A stretch of DNA of 64,000 nucleotides from Arthrobotrys musiformis (Eukaryota; Ascomycota; Orbiliomycetes; Orbiliales; Orbiliaceae). The stretch lies in assembly GCA_036971715.1 (NCBI GenBank), contig JAVHJL010000003.1, positions 372,001 through 436,000 on the forward strand, in the 5' to 3' direction. The translations under genes and the position numbers were made by a program. Shown here piece by piece: positions 44,613-56,143 of the stretch; the first letter of the stretch is position 1; every line of letters begins with the position of its first letter. A model generated the notes under the pieces. The model saw only the letters and a list, made by a program, of their open reading frames with translations. It ran no database searches and had not been told where the DNA came from.

Positions 44613-47604
44613 TCTTTGGATTTTCGATAAACCGGTCCGATGCCTTCTATGTTTTACTGCACGTTGGTGCCGTTTTATTTGTCGCTTGCTCTGGCGTGTA
44701 GCTATAAAATAATATATCCGTCTATGCAGTCTTTGCAGTGGGGTTTCGTGGAGGAAGGGAAGATGGTGTTGCAGCGTTCCTTTGGGGCGTAGGAAGCGAG
44801 GGAGTAGTGTTCGACGAAAAGTTCCTGGAGGGAATACAGAACGGACGAGGATGAGCCCTTTACGAACGTAAGGGCGGAGGTTAAAGAGGGATTGGGGGCG
44901 TGGTAGAGGTGCCAGGGCTGCGGTCTCGTGAAGGATGGAGGTGAACGGTTTGTAGGGAATCAGCCTTGGGCCTGGGTATCATCTGAACAAGCTCGCAGAC
45001 GGGGCGTTAGCTATGGTATTTCCAAGATTCAAAAAAGTGGATACTTAGAGGGACTCGGATTGGTACTTACTGTCCTATCAGGAGGCGCTTGTCATGGTGA
45101 AGCGGGACGTCATTGGCCTTCGTGATGCCTTTGATGCGATCTGGGGATACCGTCCGCTCATGGAGTCCTGAACGGGATGGGATGGGATGAGCTTTACGCA
45201 AGCCTTCCGCCGCCAACGGCTCAGAAGCGTGCGGGTGTCCCACAACGCAAAAAATACCACAGGGCGTTCAGATGGCGGCTCCACCTGACCTCGTCACTAC
45301 ACCATCATGGCAGGAAAATGGCAGGGAAATAATTTGCAGCTGAGGAGCTAGGCCCTTTTGGAGGTCATGCAAGGTACCCAGATGGGTGCATGTTTGGTAT
45401 TTCTATTTCTAGCGGGTTCGCTAAGTTGGACTGTTAAAACGGTTTTTATTATAAATTCTTGTCTACAGACTAAGGCCTACTCCTAGGTTCTGCATCAGCC
45501 TGGTCAGTCACGACCTACTAGCTACTTGATAGCCAAACTTGGCGCTATAGAAGAAAAGTGATGGCTAGAGTCTTGGGAAATTGAAACTAGACTTCTCGGG
45601 TCCAAGCAAGTCGCACCGCTAGACTTCGAGCTAGCCATGGGGCATCCTAGACCCAGATATAGCTATATAGATACTAATTGCTACATGCACATATACACAT
45701 ACTTACAGGTATTATATGGCACTATATCTGTAAACTAGACTGCATTTTAATCCAGGTAGGCTATATGTGTATAAGTTTACTTTTACTGAGCATAACGCTC
45801 GAAGTTTCCGTCCTAAACGATGAGGTTAGGAGGCAAGTTGGAGACTTTTCTGTCTCCCTACTGTCTGATCTCGCTAGGATCGAGATATACCTATCACGAT
45901 TTTTCAAATTCGCCTATCCGAATGAGGATGGTTCGATTTTTTTCCTGCTAGCTAGCAGGGCTTTTGGCTATAGCTAACTAAAGAAGATCTAGATTCCGCC
46001 ATTTTAGCCTTGTGGGTTTCCTGTAGTATTAGCTAGACCGCCGCTTCCATTAGTTCATTTTGCCGTCTGGCTACAATACTAATATTAGTAGCTAGAAGTT
46101 CAGTCCCACAATTGTACAATTCCTCATAATTACCCACTCTGGAACGTTTAAACTGGCTATAAGTGTGGCTTTGCCCCCGAGCTCGAGGGAACGGCTTCCC
46201 GAGCCCCCATTCCCATCATCAGAGGTATCACCACTGGGCCATATGTACACTCCGTGCAAACCAGGGGAGATTCCTACGGGCCCGAGACCTCTCGATGAAG
46301 AAGCCTCCATGGATCCACCAGGGAAATGAGGGGAAACCTGATTACCGCCCTAAATGTATACCGTCTACGAAAACCCTCGAAATCAGCTAGAAATTTCGAA
46401 AAACAAAAAAACCATCGCCTGGGATTTGATTTTAATTCGAGGCTAAAAGATTAAAAAGAAAAAAGGAAGAAGAGTATAGACGCAATCAGATAGCGCTAGT
46501 GACTGTGCATCATCGTATGACCTCTTTCGAACCCACCTCCTCTCAACCCCTCCAATCAGGGAAACTTCCCCGCAAAATCGGGAAAACATGTAAAGTATGT
46601 ACGTTAATTAATAAGTATAATCCTATCCGAGAAAGGATATGCTGAATTTCTTAAAAAAAAAAAAAAAAAAAAGGTGCGTCCGCTGCATAAACTCAAATAA
46701 AGTGAAGGAAAAACAAAAATGTCAATTGATCAAAGGTTGCACGGCGCGATGAGATTGGATCCTGTTCCTACCAGTTCGAAGTGCAGATAAACATGCACAT
46801 TAATACATGCGCCGACGGTTACCGCTGATTGGCGAAACTATGCAACTGTCATAAAAACGATATACCAGCATATTCAAGGCGGTTAGTCCGATTTTCCCAA
46901 TTGATAATAGAATGATATCGTGCAGTTATGTCTACACCCTGTAGCAGTGAAGTCCAAAGGCTCGTGCCCTCTCCGATTCTCTAGTTGCAGAATTTCAAGA
47001 TCATATGTCGCGCAGCATTAGCTCCGAAATGAATCCACAGATACCAGATATAATCGATAGAAATTATCATGGATTCACAGTGGGACCGTCCGGTGCTAGT
47101 GCTGTACCACACGTCATTAAATCAGCTTTCATCGACCGAATTATAGTTCGCAATCGCAACCAGCTTCCAAAACCCCACTTGCTCTCCGAAATAGTACCAC
47201 GGAGATAGTCCTCGAAGCCCTCGCGGTGCAGTGTGGTAATATTTCCCTGTGCCGCTAAACTATTCGTGGTAAGATGCATGCTGTGCTGTTTGACGCCATA
47301 TGCATGGCTGATGCTAGCCACGTCAGGACAGAGGCCGAAGCCCAGGCTAACAGCTAGCTAAGACACGAGCTGGGGGGGGTTTTGATAGCACGGCAGTATG
47401 CTAGCATGCTAACTAGCATTGCGAGTTAGCACCTTCTACTGCGGGGCTACCCAATTCACGTCCTCGATCCACGTCCTTCTTTCCGAACTTCAACGTTGAC
47501 CCCTCTTGTCAATTGATCAATTCACTTCATCAGTTCTAACTCTCCTTCCAAAATACCACAATTCTCCAACACGTATACGTACATTACAGAATCCTTTCCA
47601 CATA
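44613..47604. other. 3.0-kb stretch: APP1 leader region and gene-poor spacer
   Basis: The APP1 5' leader may extend to about 45.28 kb with an intron (donor GTAAGT on the minus strand at 45070, acceptor near 44980). Otherwise there are no supported genes. A 20-A tract lies at 46653-46672, and palindromic TAGC/GCTA-rich sequence lies at about 47397-47428. Confidence 0.4.
46653..46672. repeat. poly(A) tract, 20 nt
   Basis: Twenty consecutive A residues. It could be a retroposition scar or simple slippage; no coding sequence precedes it. Confidence 0.9.
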
Positions 47605-48599
47605 ATGTCTACTGAAGCTGTCGAAACCTCTGTTCCGCAAGGTTCGGAATATCACTACTATAGGAGCAAAGATAGGAAGCCACTTGGCTCGCTCCCTGCC
47701 GAAGATGTCGAGAGCATTACCGCGGCAATTAAGAAAATCCTCAAGTCCGTCGAAGCTCAGAAGACACTTCCAATCCTAATTGATGGAGAGGGCAGTCTCG
47801 ACGAGAGGAGCTGGGAAACTTCCCTTGCCCCACCTCCAGAAATCTCGAGTTCCACTCTCATGAAATACTCCAAGGAGGTGGATAAGTATGATTGGAAGGA
47901 ATTGCCAGTCAATTCGAAGGTACACATAATGCACAGTCAATTCGATCTTATCAATCTCGTAAGCCCTTTACTCATCAGACTATCCCATAGATTCTTGAGG
48001 AATACACATCTGCGCCAGAGGGTTCTCCTTACAAAAAGCACCGCCAGTTGGAAATTATCCTCACTGCGGTCCACCACCTGGCCATAAACCTCTACTCTGT
48101 CCACCACCCCTCACCAAAGCCTAACACCACCGACCTCCTCCCACCACCACCATACCCTGTAATTGCACACACCCAATACTATGCTTCCAAGCCATGGAAG
48201 GGTATTTACGACCTCAAGGCCATTGGTTTCTGGGCCGAGGCACATCTTTTCGGTGGAGTAGTCTACTTTGACCGTTCCCACGCCCCAACCTCAGCTGACG
48301 ATGCGAGCGGTTACGACGGCGTTTGGTTGCACGGATTGCCCAATGCCTACACCGACAGTTTGTGGAAGGTCCCTGACGAGGTTGTTGCAGCTACCATTGA
48401 CGAAGCTTCTTTGCCGTTTGATATTGAGAATGCACAGCACCCACCACTGCTGACACTGCAGGAAGGTCAGGAAAAGCACTCCATCTATCGTGAGCCGCTC
48501 TTGGCGAATCACGGAACATACACAGGAGATGAGAGTGAAGATGTAGGAATGACAGCCGAAGAATACGAGGAGTGGACCAAGTCGAGGACAACGGAGTAA
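47605..48599 (+). CDS. conserved-looking fungal protein of unknown function
   Basis: 320 aa in exons 47605-47958 and 47991-48599. The start MSTEAVETSVPQ follows an A-rich leader. Without removing a 32-nt intron (GTAAGC...CCATAG) the frame breaks. With it, FDLINL joins ILEEYTSAPEGSPYKKHRQLEIILTAVHHLA. The N-terminal half is helical and charged (EDVESITAAIKKILKS). The middle has AHTQYYASKPWKGIYDLKAIGFWAEAHLFGGVVYFDRS, which looks like an ordered domain. The C-terminus is acidic (DESEDVGMTAEEYEEW). No signal peptide or membrane segment is seen. I do not recognise the family. The gene is convergent with the hydroxyacid dehydrogenase, 149 nt apart. Confidence 0.82.
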
Positions 48600-48748
48600 T
48601 TGCTGTGGTTATATAATCTTACCTGCCATGTCATTGAAAATGTCCTAAATAGTACATAAAACCTAGATAGAAAAAGAAATCTAATCTATACCTAGTACAG
48701 CGGCTAGTCTATCATGCAATCGTCTATATGCTGTGTGCATGCAGATGC

Positions 48749-50195
48749 TTAGAAACCCCCACTACCCCCCATACTCAACAGCCCACTCTTAGTCACCACC
48801 ATCTCCCTCCTTATCTCCCCAACATTTCTACAACCCATCAACTTCATCACAACTTCAAACTCCCTCTTCAAAGTTTGAATAACCCACTTAACCCCTTCCT
48901 CCCCGGCCACCTCCAAACCCCACCACACTGGCCTCCCAATCCACACAAAATCCGCCCCCAAAGCTAAAGCCTTGAATATATCCCCACCCCGCCTTATCCC
49001 ACCATCAATATGCACGGGCACCCTGCCATTCACCTGCTTAACAATAGCAGGTAAAACATCAAGTGCTGACACGCAAGTATCGAGTTGTCGTCCACCGTGA
49101 TTGGACACCATTATCCCACTCGCCCCACAAGCGATTGCTTCCTCGGCATCGAGTGGGTGCAAAATCCCCTTCACCCATATCTCCAAGGAAGTTACTTCAC
49201 GTAGCCACTTCATATCCCTCTCCCAGTTTATCGACGGGTCAACAATCAACTGGTTACCACGGGACTTCACAGCCGTTTCCTGTGATGATTCCGTCGCGAT
49301 TTCGGGATTCCCTGCGACAGAAGGCTGGTTAGACTGCGTATCCTGCGCCTGATCTAACGGACCACCAAAGTCTTCTGAGAAATTCCGGAATCGCATGTGC
49401 TTTGGCATTACGAAGTTGGATTTTATCAGTCCTGGACGGTTTCCTGGGACCGGACTGTCGACTGTTAAGACTATAGCTTTGTATCCGGCAGCTGTCAATC
49501 CAGTTCCACCATTAGCTTTCTTTACTCTGCTACTTATATAAAATCTAAGAGGAGAGATCTAGAGAATACCTTCGGCCCTCCTCACCAACTCAATATTCAA
49601 ATCCCTCCTTCCTTCCAACAAATACATCTGCAACCCGACGACGCTATCCCCACCGGCGTCCTTTACTTCCTCGATCGTATAATTTGAAAAAGTAGATAAC
49701 CCGAACGGGATATTCATACTCTTCGCAGCTGCAGCAGTGGCTTTCTCGCCGGAAGGGTGGGCGAGCTGTTGCATTGCCGATGGGGCGATGCCGAGTGGTA
49801 TCGACCATGATTGGTTGAATTGCTGGGTAAGGGGTGTGATATTTACGGTCGATGTATCTATGTTTTATACCAGATACCTTAGTTAGGACTTTTACCATTC
49901 ACATTGTAGTTCGCAGCACTCTGTCTATTCAAATGTTGCATTTTCCACCAGAGGTGTTGCCGTACGGCGCAATGAAAGATTTTGAATGAGAAGACGTACC
50001 ACGCATCATCCGTGGAATAACCAGCCACCGATCCCATACTTCAAGATTCTCGCGGATGGTGTGGCCTTCTTCCGCCCCGTCGTAGAGGTAATCCCTCACC
50101 ATCGGCGCCATGGTTTCCAAACATTTCGCCTCGAGGTCTTTGAGGGAGAGGATTTCGCGGGGTATGCTTGGAGGGGTACTGGAAGTGCCGTTCAT
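48749..50195 (-). CDS. FMN-dependent 2-hydroxyacid (L-lactate-type) dehydrogenase/oxidase
   Basis: Flavoenzyme oxidising L-2-hydroxy acids to 2-oxo acids, 408 aa. Exons on the minus strand: 50195-50000, 49857-49570 and 49491-48749. The start MNGTSSTPPSIPREILSLKDLEAK leads into the TIM-barrel entry (MVRDYLYDGAEEG). FMN-binding segments are PLGIAPSAMQQLAHPSGE and GLQMYLLEGR. TVDSPVPGNR, VKGILHPLDAEEA and the catalytic His in MVSNHGGRQLD are intact, followed by HIDGGIRRGGDIFKALALGAD and IGRP. No cytochrome b2 domain or mitochondrial leader is seen, so it resembles the cytosolic glycolate/lactate-oxidase-like fungal group. The insert after PKHMRFRNFSEDFGG (about 50 Gln/Ser-rich residues) is the mobile loop 4 region. 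The second donor (GTATTC) is non-consensus. It is followed downstream (higher coordinates) by an aldehyde dehydrogenase gene on the same strand. Confidence 0.93.
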
Positions 50196-50945
50196 CTCAA
50201 CCGATTAATTGGATACCACTATAAATATTAATCTTAGGATTGTGGTGATGGCGATATAGTGCCGATATAAGGCATATATGCGGAAGGTATATTGATTATT
50301 GGGCACAATGGTGACAGGTTGGCTAGGGCGTGCGACATCGGTTCCTTTATATCAGGGCGAGGGGCACTTTAGCACCTCTAGCGTGATATTTGTAACATGC
50401 AACCGAAGATACGAAAGAGGATCATACTATCATGACATCAAAGGGGGACACTGAAGTCCCCACAAACGGCACGAAGCCGGATTTCTTATCACAGACGATT
50501 TCCTATTCTTCAATCTCATTTGTGGGAAAAAAAAGAACAATTCTTCCATTCAATTGATCATCTTGCGCGCGGCTGAATCATTTTTTTCAAACCCGCGGGT
50601 AGACAAAGGCTTAGTCGAACAGATTATACAAAAGAAAAAACTCCCCACTGACTTAGCCAATACAGGACGGCAACTTGATGAAAGCAGAGGCTTCAAGTAC
50701 AATACACGCCTGCAAAGATCAGAAATTAAAGAAATTCCCCGCAATAAAAAGAAATTCTCCAGTAGAAAGAAAGAATGCTTTTTTTCCCCCTTCGTCGGTA
50801 ACCGGCTTTCCCAAATTAATGTATCATCCAAATTCAACAGGGTAATAATGGAGGTAATCAAGAGGTCGTAAAATTATACAAAGGAAAAGGGCTCATCAAT
50901 CGCAAGAAAGAAAGAAACACAATCTAAGCAGCGATAGAAGCATGT
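50196..50945. other. spacer between two tandem dehydrogenase genes
   Basis: About 750 nt holding the promoter of the hydroxyacid dehydrogenase and the 3' end of the aldehyde dehydrogenase. Frames of about 100 aa on both strands are Lys/Phe-rich AT-driven sequence without motifs. Confidence 0.55.
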
Positions 50946-52957
50946 TTAGAACATGGCACCCTTCATGTTGATGGAGACGGTCTTGACTTGAGTGTAGTTG
51001 TCAAGAGCAGCCTTGCCCAATTCACGGCCAATACCAGATTGACGGAAACCACCGAATGGCAGAGACCAGTGGAGCAAGTTGTAGCAGTTGACCCAGACCT
51101 ATTCGCAAATAATTAGCATTGGCCCAAGAGTATTAGATGAGATGATATATGGAGTTTCAACTTACGGTACCGGCCTTCAATGCGTCGGAGACCTTGATGG
51201 CAGTGTTCAAGCTCTTGGTGTGGACGGCAGCAGCCAAACCGTACATCGAATCGTTGGCGATGTCGATGACCTCCTCGGCATCCTTGAACTTGGCGATGGC
51301 GCAGACAGGCCCGAAGATTTCCTCCTGCATGATCTTCATCTCGTGCTTGACGTTCGAGAAGATGGTTGGCTTGATGAAGTAGCCGACATCACCGTGTCTC
51401 TCACCACCGATCTCGACGGTGGCACCTTCTTCCTTACCACTCTTGATGTAGTCCATGATTCTGTCATATTGAAGCTGGCTGACCTGTGGACCCTGGAAGG
51501 TGTTGGGGTCGAATGGGTCGCCAACAACGTTCTTGGCCGCACGCTCCTTGAAGCGCTGGATGAACTTGTCGTAGATGCTCTCTTGAACGTAGATACGAGA
51601 ACCGGCGCAGCAGCACTGGCCGTGGTTGTAGAAGATACCGAAGTTAACCCAGGAGATGGCATCATCGATGTCAGCGTCCTCGAAGACAATGTTTGGAGAC
51701 TTGCCACCGAGTTCGAGGGTGACCTTCTTCAAGTTGGAGGAGGCAGCAGCCTTCATGATTGTGCGACCGATGAAGGTAGAGCCGGTGAAGGCGACCTTGT
51801 CAATGTCCATGTGTGTAGAGATGGCGGCACCAGCGGTCTTTCCGAAACCGGAGATGACGTTGACGACACCAGGTGGGAAACCAGCCTCCTTGCAGAGTCC
51901 GGCAGCGACGAGACCACCAAGAGGGGTCTGCTCAGCGGTCTTGAGGACAACTGTGCAACCGCAGGCGATTGCTGGGGCGATCTTCCAGGCCCACATGAGA
52001 AGTGGGAAGTTCCATGGGATGATCTGACCGCAAACACCAATTGGTTCACGCTTGGTGTAGGAGAAGGTACCCTCAGCTGTTGTGATGACCTTTCCGTGAA
52101 TCTTGTCGGCCCAGCCGCCATAGTATCGTAGACATCCAATGCAAGCACCAATGTCACCCTTGGCCATTGTTATGCTCTTACCGTTGTCGAGAGACTCGAC
52201 GGAGGCGAGCAAGTCAATGTTCTTCTCGAAGAGGTCGGCAAGGTTGAGGAGGAGCTTGCCACGGGCAGCGGTGGACATGTTGCGGTATTCACTGCCGGCC
52301 TTGAAGGCCTTTCGGGCAGCAGCTACGGCCTATTCATCCATATTAGCACGTATTCACAGCCGCCACCACCCACCCCCTTGTAGGAGCAGTGTGTAATGGG
52401 AAAGGGGTATTGCGGGAACATACAATATCGACATCCTCCTCGGTGGCCTCGTGGACCTTGCAGATAACCTTCTCAGTGGAGGGGTTGATGACCTCGAACT
52501 CCTGACCCTTCTTTCCCTTAATGAACTCGTTGTTGATGAACCTGGTAAACAAGCACCCGATGTTAATACCCGGCCGTCCATACAGAATAGGCAAAATTCA
52601 TTCCCGTCGAGACCATGCATCTTCGGGTGGGCATCGATATCGCGTCGGTGGCAAGACACCCGAAAGCGAAAGCGAAGGCGGGGCCGGTCATCGGCTAAGA
52701 AGCAACCCCGCTAAAAGTCTCCGTCGCAATCCCGTGCGCCGGTATACCACCAATAGCATCGCTGCCCACCCGGGGCTCCACTTGCACCACCGCTAATGCA
52801 ATGAAGCAATACAACGGCTGGACATCGAGAGCCAGCAAGAACATGGCAGATTACAAAAAAAAAAAAAAAAAAAAGATCACGGACTACGAAGCACTTACAG
52901 GCCAGTTGGCTGCTCGTATTTGCCGATTCCGGGCACTTCCAGAGTTACCGAGACCAT
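50946..52957 (-). CDS. aldA: aldehyde dehydrogenase (NAD(P)+), AldA type
   Basis: Oxidises acetaldehyde and related aldehydes to acids; 497 aa, the normal length. Exons on the minus strand: 52957-52899, 52541-52424, 52329-51166 and 51098-50946, all GT..AG and in frame. The ATG at 52957 gives MVSVTLEVPGIGKYEQPTG. Visible motifs: IIPWNFPLLMWAWKIAPAIACGC, the coenzyme loop FTGSTFIGR, general-base Glu265 in VTLELGGKSPN, nucleophile Cys299 in GQCCCAGSR, and EEIFGPV. The C-terminus PFGGFRQSGIGRELG...YTQVKTVSINM is typical. No mitochondrial presequence is seen, so it is probably cytosolic. Strong codon bias (mostly C-ending codons) suggests high expression and leaves a long antisense open frame. A 20-A tract lies in intron 1. 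Confidence 0.97.
52855..52874. repeat. poly(A) tract, 20 nt, in aldehyde dehydrogenase intron 1
   Basis: On the coding strand this is a T20 run, about 25 nt downstream of the exon-1 donor. Confidence 0.9.
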
Positions 52958-55195
52958 TTTGAATGTGATTGATGTGTGATGGATTTGTAAGAAGGACGAC
53001 TGTTGGAATGTTGGGAAAGGAAGATTTGGTTGCGAAGGTTAGAGCTCGAAAGGATGGTGAACAGGGAGGGAGAAGAATAAGAACTCGAGGATACTTGTTC
53101 CAATATATACTCCTCCACTCTACGGCTTCCTCGAGTGTGAGCGCAGCCGGGACCCGTCCGGCATCGTCTTTCAGGCAGGTTCCTCAATGCATCCCCAATG
53201 TGCGCGAAGGTACATACTGGCAGTACGAAAGTTAACTTTTTGATACAGCAGATAACCAAGACACCGAAAGCCCAAGCCAAAAAAGGCTATCCTTCTCTTG
53301 CCGCCATTATCCCGGCATATCGTTACCCCTTCCGTCAGAAGCTGCTGACCGGGCAAGAGGAAGATACTTTCGCGCCAAGGGCAAAATGTGGGGTTTCATC
53401 GTATCGATTTGAGGGATCTCAGTTGCATAGCTTGCATAGCTTGCATCCCGCTACCAAGATAGCGAGTACCACATCCAGCAAAGACCATACACAAGTGGAC
53501 TCGTTGGCGTGGCGTAATTTGGACCGCGAAAAATGCGGGGCAATGGAGAAGTTTTTTTTCCCTCCCTCCCTCTCGCTCTTAAGCTCTTCTTCTGGTTTGA
53601 TTCTGTGGTTAAGGCTTAAGGCCGGGACCCTAGAAGACTCGTGACGACATGCACCCACACCCATCCTCGCCATGCTCGCAAACTGGGACCAAGCAAGTCT
53701 AGATCTAGACCACTAGTTTGGCCTAGTGGTTCCTTATTCTACAGATTCCCGCAGCACACGATGCCCACCCCTTTGGAATAAATCTGGTTCGAATGAGGGC
53801 CTATCTAGCTCGATTCTTGCCGCCTTTTCAACCTCGGATGGCCCACTGCATGATATATGTGAATGTAACATGTATCATATCACAGCTACAGCGATTGGGC
53901 AGAGAGAGACACGTCTGAAAGGGGAAATCGTGACGAGGTCTGCTGTAGTGAGCACAGAGGGTGGAAATCGAACCAGAAAGTATGGAAGTCTCAACAGTTT
54001 CGTTATCATTGAATTGATAATATCATAACTCTCTATACTTTTCGTGGATGAAAATTTAAAGGGGGGCGGCACAACCGAGCACAAGCTTTGAAATCAGTTT
54101 ATCATCGATGTTACCCCGGAATCAAGAAAAGAAAAGCGAAGCGCCCCCATATCTTCCCTACATACAAGTGGGGACGAAAATGCCCAAAGGCAAAAAAGAT
54201 TCCGCGATGGCTAAGATGCGGGGTATGTACGAAACTTCCTAGTTTCCGGCGCACATACACCACCCCAAGCCAAAACCGACCTCAAACCCTTCGTGAAGTT
54301 GCCACATCAGGTTAGCGAGCTGTACCTTGGAGCTTCAATTCCGGAGAGCGTAGCTCCATGAATCTCGTTTTATTCCCGATAGTCGGCTAGTTAGTTCTTA
54401 TTCCTTCCCCAATGACTATCGAAAATAGAGTAACCGCCCCTTGCAATTGCTCTGACAAGGAGATAGATCTTCAGGTGCAGCAACTATGGTACATGGTAGC
54501 GAATCGGAGCGGATCCAATCGGAGACCTCGTGAGCTGAGCCTGAGAAAACCATCTTGTCCCCTTACTTCGCAGCGTCTTCTGCTGCAACACGAAAATGCA
54601 AAATATAGCACACCAAGACAGGAGTAAATGTAGTTTCGTATCTGGAGAAAGGAATACGAGGTCCGAGTAATCCCCCTCGCGAAAGATCGAATGAGCAACG
54701 TAATGCCGCCGCCAATAGTGAACTTAATATCACCAGATATTGATATATCATATCATCCCCCCATATTTAGACTCCCGCCATCCATCTGTCCAGCGGTTTT
54801 TCTGTCTCTTTACATTCCAAGGTCTTGCCAAAAAGAAAATCAGCCGCCTGCAATGCAAGGGGAATTCTCGTTACACAAGCAAATGATAAGGGAGGAACCC
54901 ACCCGGAAACCCGACCCGTCCTCGCAGACAATTCGTAGGTCTCGGTGCATGACCGTCGCCCGCATGTCATCCCAGTTTGGAGGTTTTCAACCCTGCTTCT
55001 GGAAATCTAGGTGTAAGTTATTATGCATTGCCCCAGCCCCCCATCTACAAGCAACCAATCCGTAGGACCGCGTTCTAGATGAGTTGTCGGCCAATCTTGT
55101 GTTCCATAGCCAAATGTTGACTGAAGTTGTTACCCTCTCGCAGACAATTTTGTCAAAAGATCTCGCATAATCGTGAGAACTCTGTTATAGCACGA
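52958..55195. other. 2.2-kb gene-poor region
   Basis: It holds the aldehyde dehydrogenase promoter (pyrimidine/purine-rich) and a tRNA-like element at 53719-53795. Frames up to 148 aa lack motifs. Confidence 0.5.
53719..53795 (+). repeat. possible tRNA-derived element (A- and B-box pair)
   Basis: A perfect Pol III A-box (TGGCCTAGTGG, 53719-53729) is followed 67 nt later by GGTTCGAATG (53786-53795). The T-arm and acceptor stems do not pair, so this is not an intact tRNA. It is a candidate SINE head or tRNA pseudogene. Confidence 0.3.
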
Positions 55196-56143
55196 TCAAC
55201 TCGTTTTCATAAAGTCCATTAAATCAAATCCAAAGCCTCCAGCACCGTTCCCCGTAGCAGCAGACCTATTCGCCGCTTCCTTCGCCAACATACTCGATAG
55301 AGTATTTTTTCGCGACTTTGCCCGCTTCTTAGCTGCAGCATTTGTTGAAGACGATGGTGCCGTTGATACCGGTGTCGTCATAGGTCGCTGCGAAACGTCG
55401 GCGGTCGCGGGTTTAGATGTAGAAGCAGCCAGAGGTGCAGATAAGGTACTTTTTTGTGAAGTTGGTCCATGCGCAGATACCTCTGACATAATCTTATCGT
55501 GGCTAACTGCGAGGGGCGGTTTCGGTAGCGAATGAATGGTTTTGCAGGAACACATCTTGCAGGAATAGACCATTCGAGGCTCTTTATTTGCACCAGAGGT
55601 GGTCTTGGGCTTCTTGCGTGATTTAACAATCTTCGACGTCACCACCACTGCGGCAGCCCCAATGGATACAGAATCGGCAGCTTCAGCAGCCTTGGTGATT
55701 GGTTCCTGCGAGGTCGAAAGCCCTTTAGACTCCCCCTTCTCACGCCGGCCTCTCGCACCTCGAGTCCTTCCCCCTCGCTTTCTGACTTTCCGCGACAAAT
55801 CCCTCTCTACATGCACACCGGTGTCGCCAGGGACCTGAACGTCACCACTAGTCTTGACTTCCTTCATCCTCCCCTCAGGCTTTCTGACCAATCCGATCTG
55901 TGGATCCCCTCCAATCCCTCTAGCCTGGACCGAACAGGTCAACCCGGGGACCTGTGCATACCCACATGCAGCACAAGTTTTCCTCCATGTAGACTCCGAA
56001 AGCTGGATGTTTGACTTGGAAGCATTGATGGGTATCGTAGATGAAATATGCGCCGAGACGGGAGGAGACGAAAGAAACAGTGCATTCGACGCTGTATGGA
56101 GATGTGTGAGCTTCAGATGGGCGAGCTTTGTGGCTGAGAGCAT
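55196..56143 (-). CDS. Rpr2/Rpp21/Snm1-type RNase P/MRP protein subunit
   Basis: Single exon, 315 aa, starting MLSATKLAHLKLTHLHTASNALF. The helical N-terminus is followed by a zinc-ribbon split into two Cys pairs: TWRKTCAACGYAQVPG and, about 145 residues later, VYSCKMCSCKTIH. This is the Rpr2/Snm1 pattern of RNase P and RNase MRP subunits (pre-tRNA and pre-rRNA processing, nucleus). The knuckles are separated by a long basic, low-complexity insert (RKVRKRGGRTRGARGRREKG), common in filamentous fungi. The C-terminus is Ser/Ala/Lys-rich and ends GGFGFDLMDFMKTS. The frame stays open upstream to 56422 but without an ATG-supported conserved part, so the ATG at 56143 is preferred. Which of Rpr2 or Snm1 it represents cannot be decided here. 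Confidence 0.85.
   Translation of the reverse strand: MLSATKLAHLKLTHLHTASNALFLSSPPVSAHISSTIPINASKSNIQLSESTWRKTCAACGYAQVPGLTCSVQARGIGGDPQIGLVRKPEGRMKEVKTSGDVQVPGDTGVHVERDLSRKVRKRGGRTRGARGRREKGESKGLSTSQEPITKAAEAADSVSIGAAAVVVTSKIVKSRKKPKTTSGANKEPRMVYSCKMCSCKTIHSLPKPPLAVSHDKIMSEVSAHGPTSQKSTLSAPLAASTSKPATADVSQRPMTTPVSTAPSSSTNAAAKKRAKSRKNTLSSMLAKEAANRSAATGNGAGGFGFDLMDFMKTS

Noticed and set aside
51088..52131. 347-aa plus-strand open frame
   Set aside because: Antisense to aldehyde dehydrogenase exon 3, and runs through its intron. It results from strong codon bias in the true gene.
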